Origin: Salipaludibacillus daqingensis
GTDB lineage: Bacteria; Bacillota; Bacilli; Bacillales; Salisediminibacteriaceae
DNA: 64,000 nucleotides
NCBI RefSeq assembly: GCF_029891575.1
Contig: NZ_JARZHF010000003.1
Span: 310,001 to 374,000, forward strand
Direction: 5' to 3'
This document shows positions 17,572 through 25,727 of this stretch, piece by piece; position 1 is the first letter of the stretch, and each line of letters starts with the position of its first letter. The notes beneath the pieces were generated by a model. That model did not search any database and had not been told where the DNA came from. It was given only the letters and a program-made list of their open reading frames with translations. A program made the translations under genes and the position numbers.

Positions 17572-17761
17572 GAGAAAATAATTTTTTTTAATTATAAAGA
17601 GAATAAAGCAAACGAACCCAACTGTAAAGAACCTATTGGAACAACGCGGCTTTCCACGAATGATAGTACTGGACGAACAATGTTTGAAAGTCCCTCAAAC
17701 AAGGGAATTGGTCTCTCTAAGTAATATATTGAAGCTTTTAAATACTTAGGAGGAGTCAACT

Positions 17762-19219
17762 ATGGTAAAGAATTTCGCGAAACAATATATAAACGGACAA
17801 TGGAAAGACGGATCTAGTGAAAAAACGTTGAAAAATATCAACCCATACAATGAAGATGAAATTTTTGAAATGAATTCAGCATCGGATAAAGATTTAGACG
17901 CTGCATATCAAGCTGCTGCTGACGTACAACAAACATGGGCGAAGACATTACCAGCTGAAAAACAACAGCTTCTCGACCGTGTTTCTCAGATTATCGATGA
18001 GAGAAAAGAAGAAATCATCAACTGGCTCGTTAAAGAATCAGGAAGTACGCACATCAAAGCTGAACTGGAACTCAGCGTAGCACAACGAATTATTAAAGAA
18101 TCTGCTTCTTTTCCTTACCGAATGAAAGGACAAATAATGGCTTCGGATATTCCTGGAAAAGAGAATTTCGTTTACAAAAATGCAAAAGGCGTCATCGGAA
18201 TCATTGGTCCTTGGAACTTCCCTTTTCATTTATCGATGAGATCTGTTGCGCCAGCCATTGCAACAGGAAACACTGTCGTTTTGAAACCTGCGTCAGACAC
18301 GATCGTCACTGCTGGGACACTTATCGCCGATATATTTGAAGAAGCAGGGGCACCAAATGGTGTAATCAACGTCATCGCTGGTCGTGGTTCAGAAATCGGT
18401 GATGCGTTCGTTCAGCACCCTATCCCAAAAGTCATTTCGTTCACTGGTTCAACCGAAGTTGGGCGACATATTGCCAAACAGGCAGGTGAACATATAAAAG
18501 AAACAGCACTTGAACTAGGAGGAAATAACGTTCTCATTGTCACAGAAGATGCTGACCTTGAAGCGGCAGCGGAATCTGCAGCCTTCGGTAAATTTATGCA
18601 TCAAGGTCAAATTTGCATGAGCATCAACCGTATCCTTGTTAATCAGAACGTCCATGATTCGTTCGTTGAATTGTTTAAAAAGAAAGTAGAAACTCTTGCT
18701 GCTGGTGACCCATCAGACGAAAAAACAGTCATCGGACCATTGATTAACAACTCTCAAGTTGAGCGAATTCAATCAGATGTGGAGGAATCGATCAAACAAG
18801 GTGCGAAAATACTAATAAAGCCTGAAGTTGACGGAAACCTCATTCATCCAACCATCTTAACGAATGTCACCAATGACATGCCAATTGCTAAAAATGAAAT
18901 TTTCGGTCCAGTAGCACCTATCCTTTCTTTTAAAACAGAGGAAGAAGCGATACGGATCGCAAACGAACTCCCTTATGGTTTAAGCGGTGCTGTTCATACA
19001 AGTGATCTTCACAAAGGTGTAGAACTTGCTCAGCAAATTGAGTCCGGCATGGTCCACGTCAACGACCAACCAGTCAATGATGAAGCTCATATGGCTTTCG
19101 GTGGTGAAAAAGATTCCGGTCTTGGACGCTTTGGAGGAGAGTGGGTTCTAAATAAATTCACAACAGAAAAATGGATATCCGTTCAAAAAGAGCGACGACA
19201 ATATCCTTTTTTTGAATAG
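17762..19219 (+). CDS. NAD(P)-dependent aldehyde dehydrogenase (YfmT/benzaldehyde dehydrogenase-like)
   Basis: This 485-residue enzyme oxidises an aldehyde to the acid. It has the full ALDH layout: GIIGPWNFPFHLSMR and SFTGSTEVG for cofactor binding, the general base in LELGGNN (Glu251) and the nucleophile in GQICMS (Cys285). The C-terminal NDEAHMAFGGEKDSGLGRFGG segment resembles the YfmT/vanillin-type ALDHs of Bacillus. AGGAGG precedes the ATG. It is monocistronic, with a strong terminator just after the stop. Substrate cannot be read from sequence; aromatic aldehydes are a reasonable guess given the plant-polymer genes nearby. Confidence 0.92.
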   Translation: MVKNFAKQYINGQWKDGSSEKTLKNINPYNEDEIFEMNSASDKDLDAAYQAAADVQQTWAKTLPAEKQQLLDRVSQIIDERKEEIINWLVKESGSTHIKAELELSVAQRIIKESASFPYRMKGQIMASDIPGKENFVYKNAKGVIGIIGPWNFPFHLSMRSVAPAIATGNTVVLKPASDTIVTAGTLIADIFEEAGAPNGVINVIAGRGSEIGDAFVQHPIPKVISFTGSTEVGRHIAKQAGEHIKETALELGGNNVLIVTEDADLEAAAESAAFGKFMHQGQICMSINRILVNQNVHDSFVELFKKKVETLAAGDPSDEKTVIGPLINNSQVERIQSDVEESIKQGAKILIKPEVDGNLIHPTILTNVTNDMPIAKNEIFGPVAPILSFKTEEEAIRIANELPYGLSGAVHTSDLHKGVELAQQIESGMVHVNDQPVNDEAHMAFGGEKDSGLGRFGGEWVLNKFTTEKWISVQKERRQYPFFE

Positions 19220-19221
19220 CA

Positions 19222-19262
19222 AAATAACCAAGCCGAAGGTCATTCTTCGGCTTGGTTATTTC
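19222..19262. terminator. Bidirectional terminator between ALDH and M42 peptidase genes
   Basis: AAATAACCAAGCCGAA pairs perfectly with TTCGGCTTGGTTATTT around a short loop. A/T tails on both sides serve the convergent genes. Confidence 0.9.
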
Positions 19263-19306
19263 ATTTAATAACTGACCCTAACAACAGGTACCATTCGTTA
19301 ACTTTA

Positions 19307-20356
19307 TTATTCCACCATTTCCGCTTGCAAATAATGCCAGAGAAGTTTCGTCGTTTCATCAATGGAATCTTTATGCGTTCGTTCATATGCATGAGAAGAA
19401 TCAATTCCTGGTCCAATTAATCCATGAATAATATCATTCCCAGCACGAATGGCTGCAGATGCATCAGATCCATAATAAGGATATATATCCAACTTATAAC
19501 CTATACCATTATCTTCAGCCAGTTTAACAAGATTTTTGCGAAGAGCGTAATGGTAAGGACCACTAGCATCCTTTACACAAATAGAAGCTGTATACTCGTC
19601 AGTGGATTGCCCATCGCCCATTGCTCCCATATCAACTGCTAAGTATTCAACAGTCTCCTGTGTAATATTCGAATTTCCACCGTAGCCAATTTCTTCGTTA
19701 TTTGAAATGAGGAAGTGTGTCGTATTTGGCAGTGAAATGTTGTTATTTTTAACACTTTTGATCAGTTCAAGTAAAATACCTACACTTGCCTTATCATCAA
19801 GGTGCCGAGATTTAATAAACCCATTGTCCAACACTTGTACGCGAGGGTCCAACGATACGAAGTCACCCACTTCAATCCCTAACTCTCGAACTTCTTCGGC
19901 TGATGAGACTTTCTCATCAATTCGAACTTCCATGTTTGATTGATTACGTTCTGCTTTTCCTGCATCTTTGTAAACATGAACAGATGTTTGATGCATCAAA
20001 ATGGTCCCGCTGAAGATATTACCTGTTGAGGTTTCAATCTGACAATACTCGCCTTCAATCGCGTTATATTTAAAACCGCCGATCAGATCCAATTTCAATC
20101 TTCCACTCGGTTTGATTTCTTTCACCATCGCTCCAAGCGTATCAACATGAGCCGTTAACATGCGATGTTTACTAGTATTTTCGCCATGGATCGTTGCGAT
20201 CAGTCCACCTTTTCTATTTCGCTTCGTCTCTACATTCATATCTGTAAGTAATTTCTCAACAAAAGTGATCACTTCATTCGTATTCCCTGACGGACTAGGG
20301 ATTTCTACAAGCTTTTTAATCACATCTATTGTTTCATCTACATTTGGCAAACTCAT
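19307..20356 (-). CDS. M42 family metallo-aminopeptidase (FrvX/YsdC type)
   Basis: This 349-residue cytosolic peptidase is a zinc/cobalt enzyme of the glutamyl/deblocking aminopeptidase family, historically mislabelled endoglucanase. Metal and catalytic motifs are visible: AHVDTLGAMV, RHLDDKASVG (bridging Asp), NNEEIGYGGN (catalytic Glu pair) and VDMGAMGDGQ. The C-terminal DSSHAYERTH carries the last metal histidine. I chose the start at 20356 (GAGGAGAG upstream) over an in-frame ATG 20 codons earlier that has no ribosome binding site. It is convergent with the ALDH gene and divergent from the HD-GYP gene. Likely role: processing of imported peptides. Confidence 0.92.
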   Translation of the reverse strand: MSLPNVDETIDVIKKLVEIPSPSGNTNEVITFVEKLLTDMNVETKRNRKGGLIATIHGENTSKHRMLTAHVDTLGAMVKEIKPSGRLKLDLIGGFKYNAIEGEYCQIETSTGNIFSGTILMHQTSVHVYKDAGKAERNQSNMEVRIDEKVSSAEEVRELGIEVGDFVSLDPRVQVLDNGFIKSRHLDDKASVGILLELIKSVKNNNISLPNTTHFLISNNEEIGYGGNSNITQETVEYLAVDMGAMGDGQSTDEYTASICVKDASGPYHYALRKNLVKLAEDNGIGYKLDIYPYYGSDASAAIRAGNDIIHGLIGPGIDSSHAYERTHKDSIDETTKLLWHYLQAEMVE

Positions 20357-20523
20357 TTTATCTCTCCTCACTTTTATGTATTCCACGTCAATTATAACAG
20401 AGTTTGAAGATTTCACTAAAAAGGAATAAGTATAATAGTGTAGAAAATTTCCCTATTTTTCCCTAAAATAACAAGAATAGTCCTGCGCCTTTCCTCTTAA
20501 TTGGCGTATATTATCATTATTGT

Positions 20524-20553
20524 TCGACATAACCAAATGTGTTCGATTATAAT
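20524..20553 (+). promoter_or_regulatory. Sigma-A promoter for the cupin/HD-GYP gene
   Basis: TCGACA (20524-20529), 18 bases, TATAAT (20548-20553). Because the -10 box lies inside a longer in-frame extension starting at 20539, translation must begin downstream, which supports the GTG at 20602. Confidence 0.65.
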
Positions 20554-20601
20554 GAAGACAAAAGAATATCGGAACATACTTTCCAGTTTGGAGGCCTACT
20601 C

Positions 20602-21531
20602 GTGAGTTCTCAAAAACCAGCCAAATCACCTTTACTTATTCTAAAAAAAGGCGAAGCACTGCAAACTGTTTCTACTAAAAATTCAATTACTTCCCTTTTG
20701 AGTTCACATGACGGCACCGAAATTATTCATCAGATATTAAAATCTGGTGCAAGGTGGGGCATGAGTCCAGATGATGATCATATAAACTTATTAGAATCTG
20801 TTTATATTTTATCTGGAAAAATGAAATTACACACAACAAAAGAAGAAACTCTTCTAGTACCAGGAGATATTATTGCTGGCCAACCCGTCAGTGAGCATTT
20901 AGTATTAACTGCAGTAGAAGATTCCGAATTCTTATACACTTCATCAAGACCTGTATTCCATCATTATTTTAGTGATACAAAAGAATTAGAATTATTAGCC
21001 ATTGATATTGAAAAAAAAGATGGCTATACTGCAGAACACTGTACAAGAATAAAACACCTCTCTATGCTTGTAGGCGAATCAATGGGGTTAAATTCTGTAT
21101 CGCTGCAAAAATTGCATTTTGGTGCTATCCTACACGATATAGGCAAAATAAAAGTCCCTGAATCAATATTATTAAAACCTGGAAAACTGACTGAAGAAGA
21201 ATGGAAAGTGATGAAGAATCATACGCAATTCGGTGCAGACATTCTACTAAAAACAAATATTCCTCACTTAATATTAGCATCCGAAGTAGTTGCTCAACAT
21301 CATGAAAGGTATGATGGTAGTGGTTATCCTAAAGGTCTCGAAAAAGAACAAATTTGTCTAGAAGCTGCTATCGTGGGTCTTGTTGATTCCTATGATGCCA
21401 TCACAAGCGACCGAGTCTACCAAAAAGGGCGAACAAAAGACAGTGCAATTTCTGAAATAAAACAACTTCGAGCTATTAAATACCACCCAGATGTTGTTGA
21501 TACCTTTTTATCTATTTTAGAAAGTAACTAA
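20602..21531 (+). CDS. Cupin-domain HD-GYP phosphohydrolase
   Basis: The 309-residue protein joins an N-terminal cupin-like sensor (about 20-125; ESVYILSGKMKL, LLVPGDIIAG) to a C-terminal HD-GYP domain. The latter has HCTRIKHLS, LHDIGKIKVPESIL, MKNHTQFGADIL and the HHERYDGSGYPKGL signature with the GYP triad, so metal-binding residues are intact. HD-GYP proteins hydrolyse cyclic di-nucleotides, usually c-di-GMP. The GTG start has TTGGAGG eight bases upstream and lies downstream of the promoter. A 51-residue exported peptide gene follows after 18 bases and shares its terminator, so the two form an operon. A small ligand bound by the cupin may control phosphodiesterase activity; that is inference. 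Confidence 0.85.
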   Translation: MSSQKPAKSPLLILKKGEALQTVSTKNSITSLLSSHDGTEIIHQILKSGARWGMSPDDDHINLLESVYILSGKMKLHTTKEETLLVPGDIIAGQPVSEHLVLTAVEDSEFLYTSSRPVFHHYFSDTKELELLAIDIEKKDGYTAEHCTRIKHLSMLVGESMGLNSVSLQKLHFGAILHDIGKIKVPESILLKPGKLTEEEWKVMKNHTQFGADILLKTNIPHLILASEVVAQHHERYDGSGYPKGLEKEQICLEAAIVGLVDSYDAITSDRVYQKGRTKDSAISEIKQLRAIKYHPDVVDTFLSILESN

Positions 21532-21549
21532 AAAGGGAGGTGAATTCAT

Positions 21550-21705
21550 ATGAAAAAATTACTTACAGTCGTTGCTCTAGTTGCGATGCTATCCGTAGGA
21601 ACAGGAGTTGTTGGCGCATCAGATACTAAACCAGTAAAAGAAACTAAAATTTCCGTAGTAGACAGCTCTTTTAGCACTTTTTCAAAACCGATAAAAATGG
21701 ATTAA
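21550..21705 (+). CDS. 51-residue exported peptide in operon with the HD-GYP gene
   Basis: AGGGAGG precedes an ATG that opens 51 codons. The product begins MKKLLTVVALVAMLSVGTG, with a signal peptidase-like site near VVGAS, and ends in a 28-residue polar tail with SSFSTFSKPIKMD. I do not recognise it. Signal sequence plus short charged tail is the layout of Phr/NprX-type pro-peptides, and SKPI recalls the NprX tail, but no TPR regulator is adjacent. It is co-transcribed with a cyclic-dinucleotide phosphodiesterase and followed by a strong terminator. It could be a signal peptide precursor or a small secreted effector. Confidence 0.65.
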   Translation: MKKLLTVVALVAMLSVGTGVVGASDTKPVKETKISVVDSSFSTFSKPIKMD

Positions 21706-21712
21706 TCTTTTT

Positions 21713-21738
21713 AACAGCAGGATCCCTGCTGTTTTTTT
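21713..21738 (+). terminator. Intrinsic terminator of the HD-GYP/peptide operon
   Basis: AACAGCAGG pairs with CCTGCTGTT around a three-base loop, followed by TTTTTTATTTT. Confidence 0.92.
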
Positions 21739-21858
21739 ATTTTACTCTGATTTTTTTCATGTGAACAACGATGATAATTTCACGATACCTATTTACAATA
21801 CCCTTTATCTACCATAAACTGTGAGTCAACGTAGTACAAATGAAGGGGGATTTATTTA

Positions 21859-23265
21859 ATGGGAAAACAGAAAAAGAGACTATTTGATCCTCTGACAGCC
21901 CTTATGATTATTGGGATTATCTTCGCTATCCTTATTTTAACTAATGCTTTCGGATCAGGCGATGATTCTGACAATGAAAATAATGATATCGAATCAACAG
22001 AAACAGTAGGAGAAATATCAAACGATAGTCAACCATTTGGATATGACATCGATACGGAACCAGTGAGCGACGGAATTATCGACTCAGACTTTGATTTTTC
22101 CATTGAGGAATTTATCAAGACCGCTGAAAATTTAGAAAGCACCCTCTATGAATCAGGGGGAAAAGATCCAGAAGAAGGATTCAATTCATCCGGTTTTGTA
22201 CAATATGTATATGAAGAAGCGACAGGTATTCGAATGCCGAGAATTGCCGGCCATCAAAAGGAATTAGGAGAAAAGGTCGGTAATGATTTCCTTCAAGAAG
22301 GCGATGTTGTATTTTTTGAAGCTAGTACACTTATGTCAGGAATTTATATAGGCAACAATGAATTCATGACAGCAACAGAAAGCGAAGGGATTGCGGTTCT
22401 TCCCTTGGAGAACGACAGTTTCTGGGGCGATAACTACATAGGTGCAAAACGATTAACAAAAGAAGAAATGACCGCTCTTCACCCTAGTTCGTATAGCAAT
22501 CATGATCATCCTATCGTAAGTGAATCCATGAATTATTTAGGAACACCTTACGAATTCGGTGGAAATTCACTAGAAGCTTTTGATTGTTCCTTTTTCATTC
22601 AAGAAGTTTTCAGAGAAACGATGGATGTTTATTTACCTAGAGTGACGATAGACCAATATAAAGTAGGCGATGATATTCCTGAAGAAGACTTGAGACCAGG
22701 AGATGTGCTTTATTTTTCGGATGTTGATGTGGAAACAAGTGATCGTGAGGAAGGAGAGATCACTCATGCAGGAATTTACGTTGGCAACAACTATATGATT
22801 CACTCCAGTCGAACGGAAGACATGACACAAATTTCTTTTTTAAACGATTATTGGAAAGATGCATTTACCGGTGTGAAGCGATTTGATAACATGAGCTTGA
22901 ACGATGAAGCACCTCTTGTACAAGAGGCGGCTAGCTATTTAACCACGCCATTTAAGTCAGGTGGAAGTACCCCGGAAGACGGGTTTAATACAACAGGATT
23001 CGTAACGTATGTATTCGAAAAAAGTCGTGGGCAAGTATTACCCGATAATTCTCGTGATATTCAGAATAGTGGTACCGAAGTCAATCGTGAGGATTTGGAG
23101 CCAGAAGATATCGTCTTTTTCGAAAGTGGAGGAAATCTCCTTCCGGGTATTTACATTGGACATGACCAATTTATCATTGCTACAGAATCATCTGGTGTCA
23201 CGACTCGCCACTTAGATCATGGTGATTTCTTTTCAGATAAATACGTTGGAGCAAAACGATATTAA
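21859..23265 (+). CDS. Membrane-anchored protein with three NlpC/P60-like domains
   Basis: The 468-residue protein has a short basic N-terminus, a membrane anchor (residues 12-30), an acidic linker and three tandem NlpC/P60-like repeats (about 85-205, 215-345, 350-468). Only the middle repeat keeps the catalytic Cys (FDCSFF, Cys243) and His (HAGIYVG). In the first repeat the Cys position is Ser110 (FNSSGF) and the His is replaced (SGIYIG); in the third the Cys position is Thr378 (FNTTGF) with PGIYIG. The flanking domains are therefore probably non-catalytic, perhaps binding muropeptides or shaping access to the central site. The active unit should cut peptidoglycan stem peptides. Start ATG follows AAGGGGG. 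Confidence 0.85.
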   Translation: MGKQKKRLFDPLTALMIIGIIFAILILTNAFGSGDDSDNENNDIESTETVGEISNDSQPFGYDIDTEPVSDGIIDSDFDFSIEEFIKTAENLESTLYESGGKDPEEGFNSSGFVQYVYEEATGIRMPRIAGHQKELGEKVGNDFLQEGDVVFFEASTLMSGIYIGNNEFMTATESEGIAVLPLENDSFWGDNYIGAKRLTKEEMTALHPSSYSNHDHPIVSESMNYLGTPYEFGGNSLEAFDCSFFIQEVFRETMDVYLPRVTIDQYKVGDDIPEEDLRPGDVLYFSDVDVETSDREEGEITHAGIYVGNNYMIHSSRTEDMTQISFLNDYWKDAFTGVKRFDNMSLNDEAPLVQEAASYLTTPFKSGGSTPEDGFNTTGFVTYVFEKSRGQVLPDNSRDIQNSGTEVNREDLEPEDIVFFESGGNLLPGIYIGHDQFIIATESSGVTTRHLDHGDFFSDKYVGAKRY

Positions 23266-23310
23266 CCCCCCCCACTCTCCCAACGTATAGGGTTGCATGG
23301 GGGGGTATCA

Positions 23311-23907
23311 TTACGATATGATATCAGCAATTTCTCTGATGGACATGGAGCTATCCAGCATATAATTTCCTGTCTTTATCGACATGATTAAATCTTCATC
23401 TTCAATATGTTGACGGAAATCAGCTGCATCATTAATTATATTTGCATCTTCAAGTATAATAGCAATTTCACCACTGCTCATCCCTGACCCTATTACTAAA
23501 TAGAGTTGATGAATCGTATCTCCATCAGAAGAAGACTCATCCTCTTGCTCTTGTAATTCTTCTAATTCGTCAGCGGCAAGTTGAGCAGCTTCTTTTTGTT
23601 CTTCTAACTCTTCTTTTGTCTCTTCTAATTCTGCTTTCACTAGTTCAATATCAGATGAACCTTCTTTCAAAGAATCATATTCAGATTCTGAAACAATGAA
23701 CAGCCCTTCAGCTTCAATATAAGCTTGAATATCTTGATCAGTTACTTCTGATTCTGTTTCATTATCTTCTATATGATCAACTTGTTCGATTTCTGATTTT
23801 TCTTCATCAGCTTGACCTTCATCATCACCAAAAAGTATAAACGGGGAAAGGACTAATGTAGCAACCAAGATTCCTCCGGATAAACTCCGCAAATCTGATT
23901 TCTTCAT
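23311..23907 (-). CDS. Small MltG/YceG-related membrane protein with coiled coil
   Basis: The 198-residue protein has an N-terminal membrane segment (about 9-26), a very acidic stretch, a coiled coil rich in Glu/Leu/Gln (about 85-125), and a C-terminal piece (SGMSSGEIAIILEDANIINDAADFRQHI, given here in parts as SGMSSGEIA and NIINDAADFRQHI, then IKTGNYMLDSSMSIREIADII). That piece resembles the LysM-like start of endolytic transglycosylase MltG, but the catalytic domain is missing. Bacillaceae carry such short MltG-like proteins. The ATG overlaps the stop of the upstream gene by four bases, so the two are translationally coupled. A scaffolding role in the envelope is possible; function unknown. 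Confidence 0.7.
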   Translation of the reverse strand: MKKSDLRSLSGGILVATLVLSPFILFGDDEGQADEEKSEIEQVDHIEDNETESEVTDQDIQAYIEAEGLFIVSESEYDSLKEGSSDIELVKAELEETKEELEEQKEAAQLAADELEELQEQEDESSSDGDTIHQLYLVIGSGMSSGEIAIILEDANIINDAADFRQHIEDEDLIMSIKTGNYMLDSSMSIREIADIIS

Positions 23908-24272
23908 CCAGACACAACCTCACTTTTTTCTTCTGAATAGGCTAAATGCGCCTCTATATCTTCTTTTGCTATATCTAGTACTTTGCTAATCTCTTCAGGT
24001 GAATGACCATCTTCTGTCATTTTAGCGATTTGCTTATTAATCGCATCTTCAGCGGTCAATGCATTGACAAATTCTTTTTCTTTATCGTTATGAAATACTT
24101 TATTCTCTAACATATCTACTTTTTTATTCACTTGATACAATTCTTTCATTAAAGTGATAGAAAAGTTCTCAATCTTCCTATCTACCTCAGAGTTCTCATC
24201 TTTTGTAACAAATGAAAATGCAAATATTCCCACAGCTGCCACGGCCAACGCTACGATCATAACTACTTCCAC
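23904..24272 (-). CDS. DUF6115/SwrB-like single-pass membrane protein
   Basis: The 122-residue protein has one N-terminal membrane helix (residues 3-22), a helical region with KELYQVNKKVDMLENKV that suggests a coiled coil, and a C-terminal helix-turn-helix-like motif (DGHSPEEISKVLDIAKEDIE). This layout is that of B. subtilis SwrB (YlxL) and related DUF6115 proteins. I take the GTG at 24272 as start because GGGAGG lies eight bases upstream; an in-frame TTG at 24290 overlaps that site. It is coupled to the MltG-like gene. It is not in a flagellar operon here, so a swarming role should not be assumed. Confidence 0.65.
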   Translation of the reverse strand: MEVVMIVALAVAAVGIFAFSFVTKDENSEVDRKIENFSITLMKELYQVNKKVDMLENKVFHNDKEKEFVNALTAEDAINKQIAKMTEDGHSPEEISKVLDIAKEDIEAHLAYSEEKSEVVSG

Positions 24273-24960
24273 ATTCCTTACCTCCCACAAAGTTCATTTA
24301 TAATTACATCCATTCTTTTTATACCATAAATCAAGAGTAGAAAGAATATTTCCAGAAAAAATAAGCGTTTCCTCCCCCACCTTACGTCACAAAGCAGTAA
24401 GATAATTCGGTCATATCCCATTTTCTTCTATTACTATAGTAGTTTAAAGCTGATAAATATAAAAGCAACAAAAAGTTACTTTATTCTGCAATATAATGAA
24501 ATTATAGTGTCTCACCTTATTAATTGGAAAGTCTGAAATTCAGTCTATATTTTGTTATAACGAACAAAATCCGTTGATTATATCGTTATACCTCCAATAT
24601 TATCAGTTTTCCGTTTATTATTAGTGCTTCGCCAAATGCTGTTTTTGATTTTGAAAAATAACGCTTCTTTAAAGTTAGAGAACATTAAGGAAGCGTTTCA
24701 TTAGAGGATTTTAAAATTAACATGGAACGACAACAAAGCTATTATCAAAACGCTCTTGTTCTATATAGTGAATTGAAATTGGAGGTAAGTAGGATAAAAA
24801 ATGTGATTTCAATAATTAAGATAAATGACAAGTTTGATTCTGCTTATTTTACAACGATGCACGAGTCTATAGTTACAGAACTCGTTTAGCATATTTTGTT
24901 CGGACAACCTCATATACTGATTTAGATTAAAAATCTATCTAAGAAAGAGGAGGACGTTCC
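24273..24960. other. Long AT-rich intergenic region with a hairpin at 24660-24697
   Basis: In these 690 bases I find one clear structure: AACGCTTCTTTAA (24660-24672) and TTAAGGAAGCGTT (24685-24697) pair at 12 of 13 positions, without a T tract. A 55-codon frame at 24722-24889 (MERQQSYYQNALVLY...) has no ribosome binding site and is not called. Promoter and leader of mscL occupy the last 100 bases, where AAGAAAGAGGAGG precedes the start. Confidence 0.5.
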
Positions 24961-25452
24961 ATGAGTTTCTTCCAGGGGTTTAAAGAATTTGCTATCAGAG
25001 GAACGGTCGTTGATATGGGGATTGGTTTGATCATAGGAGCCGCTTTCGGAAGTATCGTTACATCATTTGTTTCTGATATATTGATGCCTCCTCTTGGTCT
25101 ATTGTTAGGAAAAGTAGATTTCTCTAATTTGTACATAAACTTAACAGGAGGCAACTATCAGACCCTTTCTGAAGCAGAAGCTGCAGGAGCTGTAACTGTA
25201 AATTATGGTACTTTTATTGAAACAATTATCCATTTTGTCATCATTGCATTTGCTTCCTACCTTGTTATTATTCAAATGGTGAAGTTAAGAAAATCATCTA
25301 TTGAGTCAACAAAAGTTAAAACATGTCTCTTCTGCTATTCTGATATTCCTTCAAGAGCTATGCGGTGCCCTAAATGTACCTCTTCCATTGAAAATATCCA
25401 AGATAAAAGATCCAGTACTGATACTCTCGTTCGCATTCGAGGTAGAAAGTAA
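24961..25452 (+). CDS. mscL: Large-conductance mechanosensitive channel with C-terminal zinc ribbon
   Basis: Residues 1-105 are a canonical Msc[25 protein letters not shown] (first pore helix; quoted in part as [14 protein letters not shown]), a periplasmic loop with LTGGNY, and a second helix ending in [10 protein letters not shown]. It opens under membrane tension to vent solutes after hypo-osmotic shock. Unusually for a standard MscL, the tail (about 118-150) carries two CXXC pairs, [10 protein letters not shown] and RCPKCTSS, a zinc-ribbon-like knuckle in place of the usual C-terminal helix bundle. Similar tails occur in some other MscL proteins. Start follows GAGGAGG. The 163-residue length is above the usual 130-150. 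Confidence 0.92.
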   Translation: MSFFQGFKEFAIRGTVVDMGIGLIIGAAFGSIVTSFVSDILMPPLGLLLGKVDFSNLYINLTGGNYQTLSEAEAAGAVTVNYGTFIETIIHFVIIAFASYLVIIQMVKLRKSSIESTKVKTCLFCYSDIPSRAMRCPKCTSSIENIQDKRSSTDTLVRIRGRK

Positions 25453-25627
25453 CAGGGAGTGGGTTATGTTGTGACGCTCAAGCTGAGACTTGTGGCGTTC
25501 GGCGACTCATTTGTTCCGCTCCCACCTTATCATGTGGCACTCGTGTCAAACTTGTTGCATTCCCTCCCTTTTTATTACCACAACCCCTTCATTTTGACAT
25601 TCTTCCTATTTCTTATCCTACTCCCCA

Positions 25628-25660
25628 TTGACAAGCAAAATATTATAAGTAAAATATAAT
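25628..25660 (+). promoter_or_regulatory. Probable htpG promoter
   Basis: TTGACA (25628-25633) and TATAAT (25655-25660) lie directly upstream of the CIRCE element, but the 21-base gap is longer than the normal 17, so the exact -35/-10 pairing is uncertain. Confidence 0.5.
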
Positions 25661-25665
25661 TAGAA

Positions 25666-25692
25666 TTAGCACTCTCATACAGCGAGTGCTAA
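25666..25692 (+). promoter_or_regulatory. CIRCE element (HrcA operator) upstream of htpG
   Basis: TTAGCACTC, nine bases, GAGTGCTAA: a perfect match to CIRCE. It sits immediately after the promoter and 35 bases before the htpG start, the standard position for HrcA repression. In B. subtilis CIRCE controls groESL and dnaK, while htpG is not under HrcA, so the placement here is notable. Confidence 0.95.
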
Positions 25693-25727
25693 AAGACAAT
25701 ATTTTTCCAAACGAAGGAGTAGTGAAT

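Noticed and set aside
23266-23305. C-run/G-run hairpin after the NlpC/P60 gene
   Set aside because: Runs of C and G can pair, but there is no T tract and the register is ambiguous, so I do not call a terminator.
24722-24889. 55-codon frame MERQQSYYQNALVLY... upstream of mscL
   Set aside because: No ribosome binding site, no recognisable sequence, in a long AT-rich gap; kept only as a remark.
25459-25659. 66-codon frame between mscL and htpG
   Set aside because: It overlaps the htpG promoter region and encodes a low-complexity hydrophobic string without a start signal.
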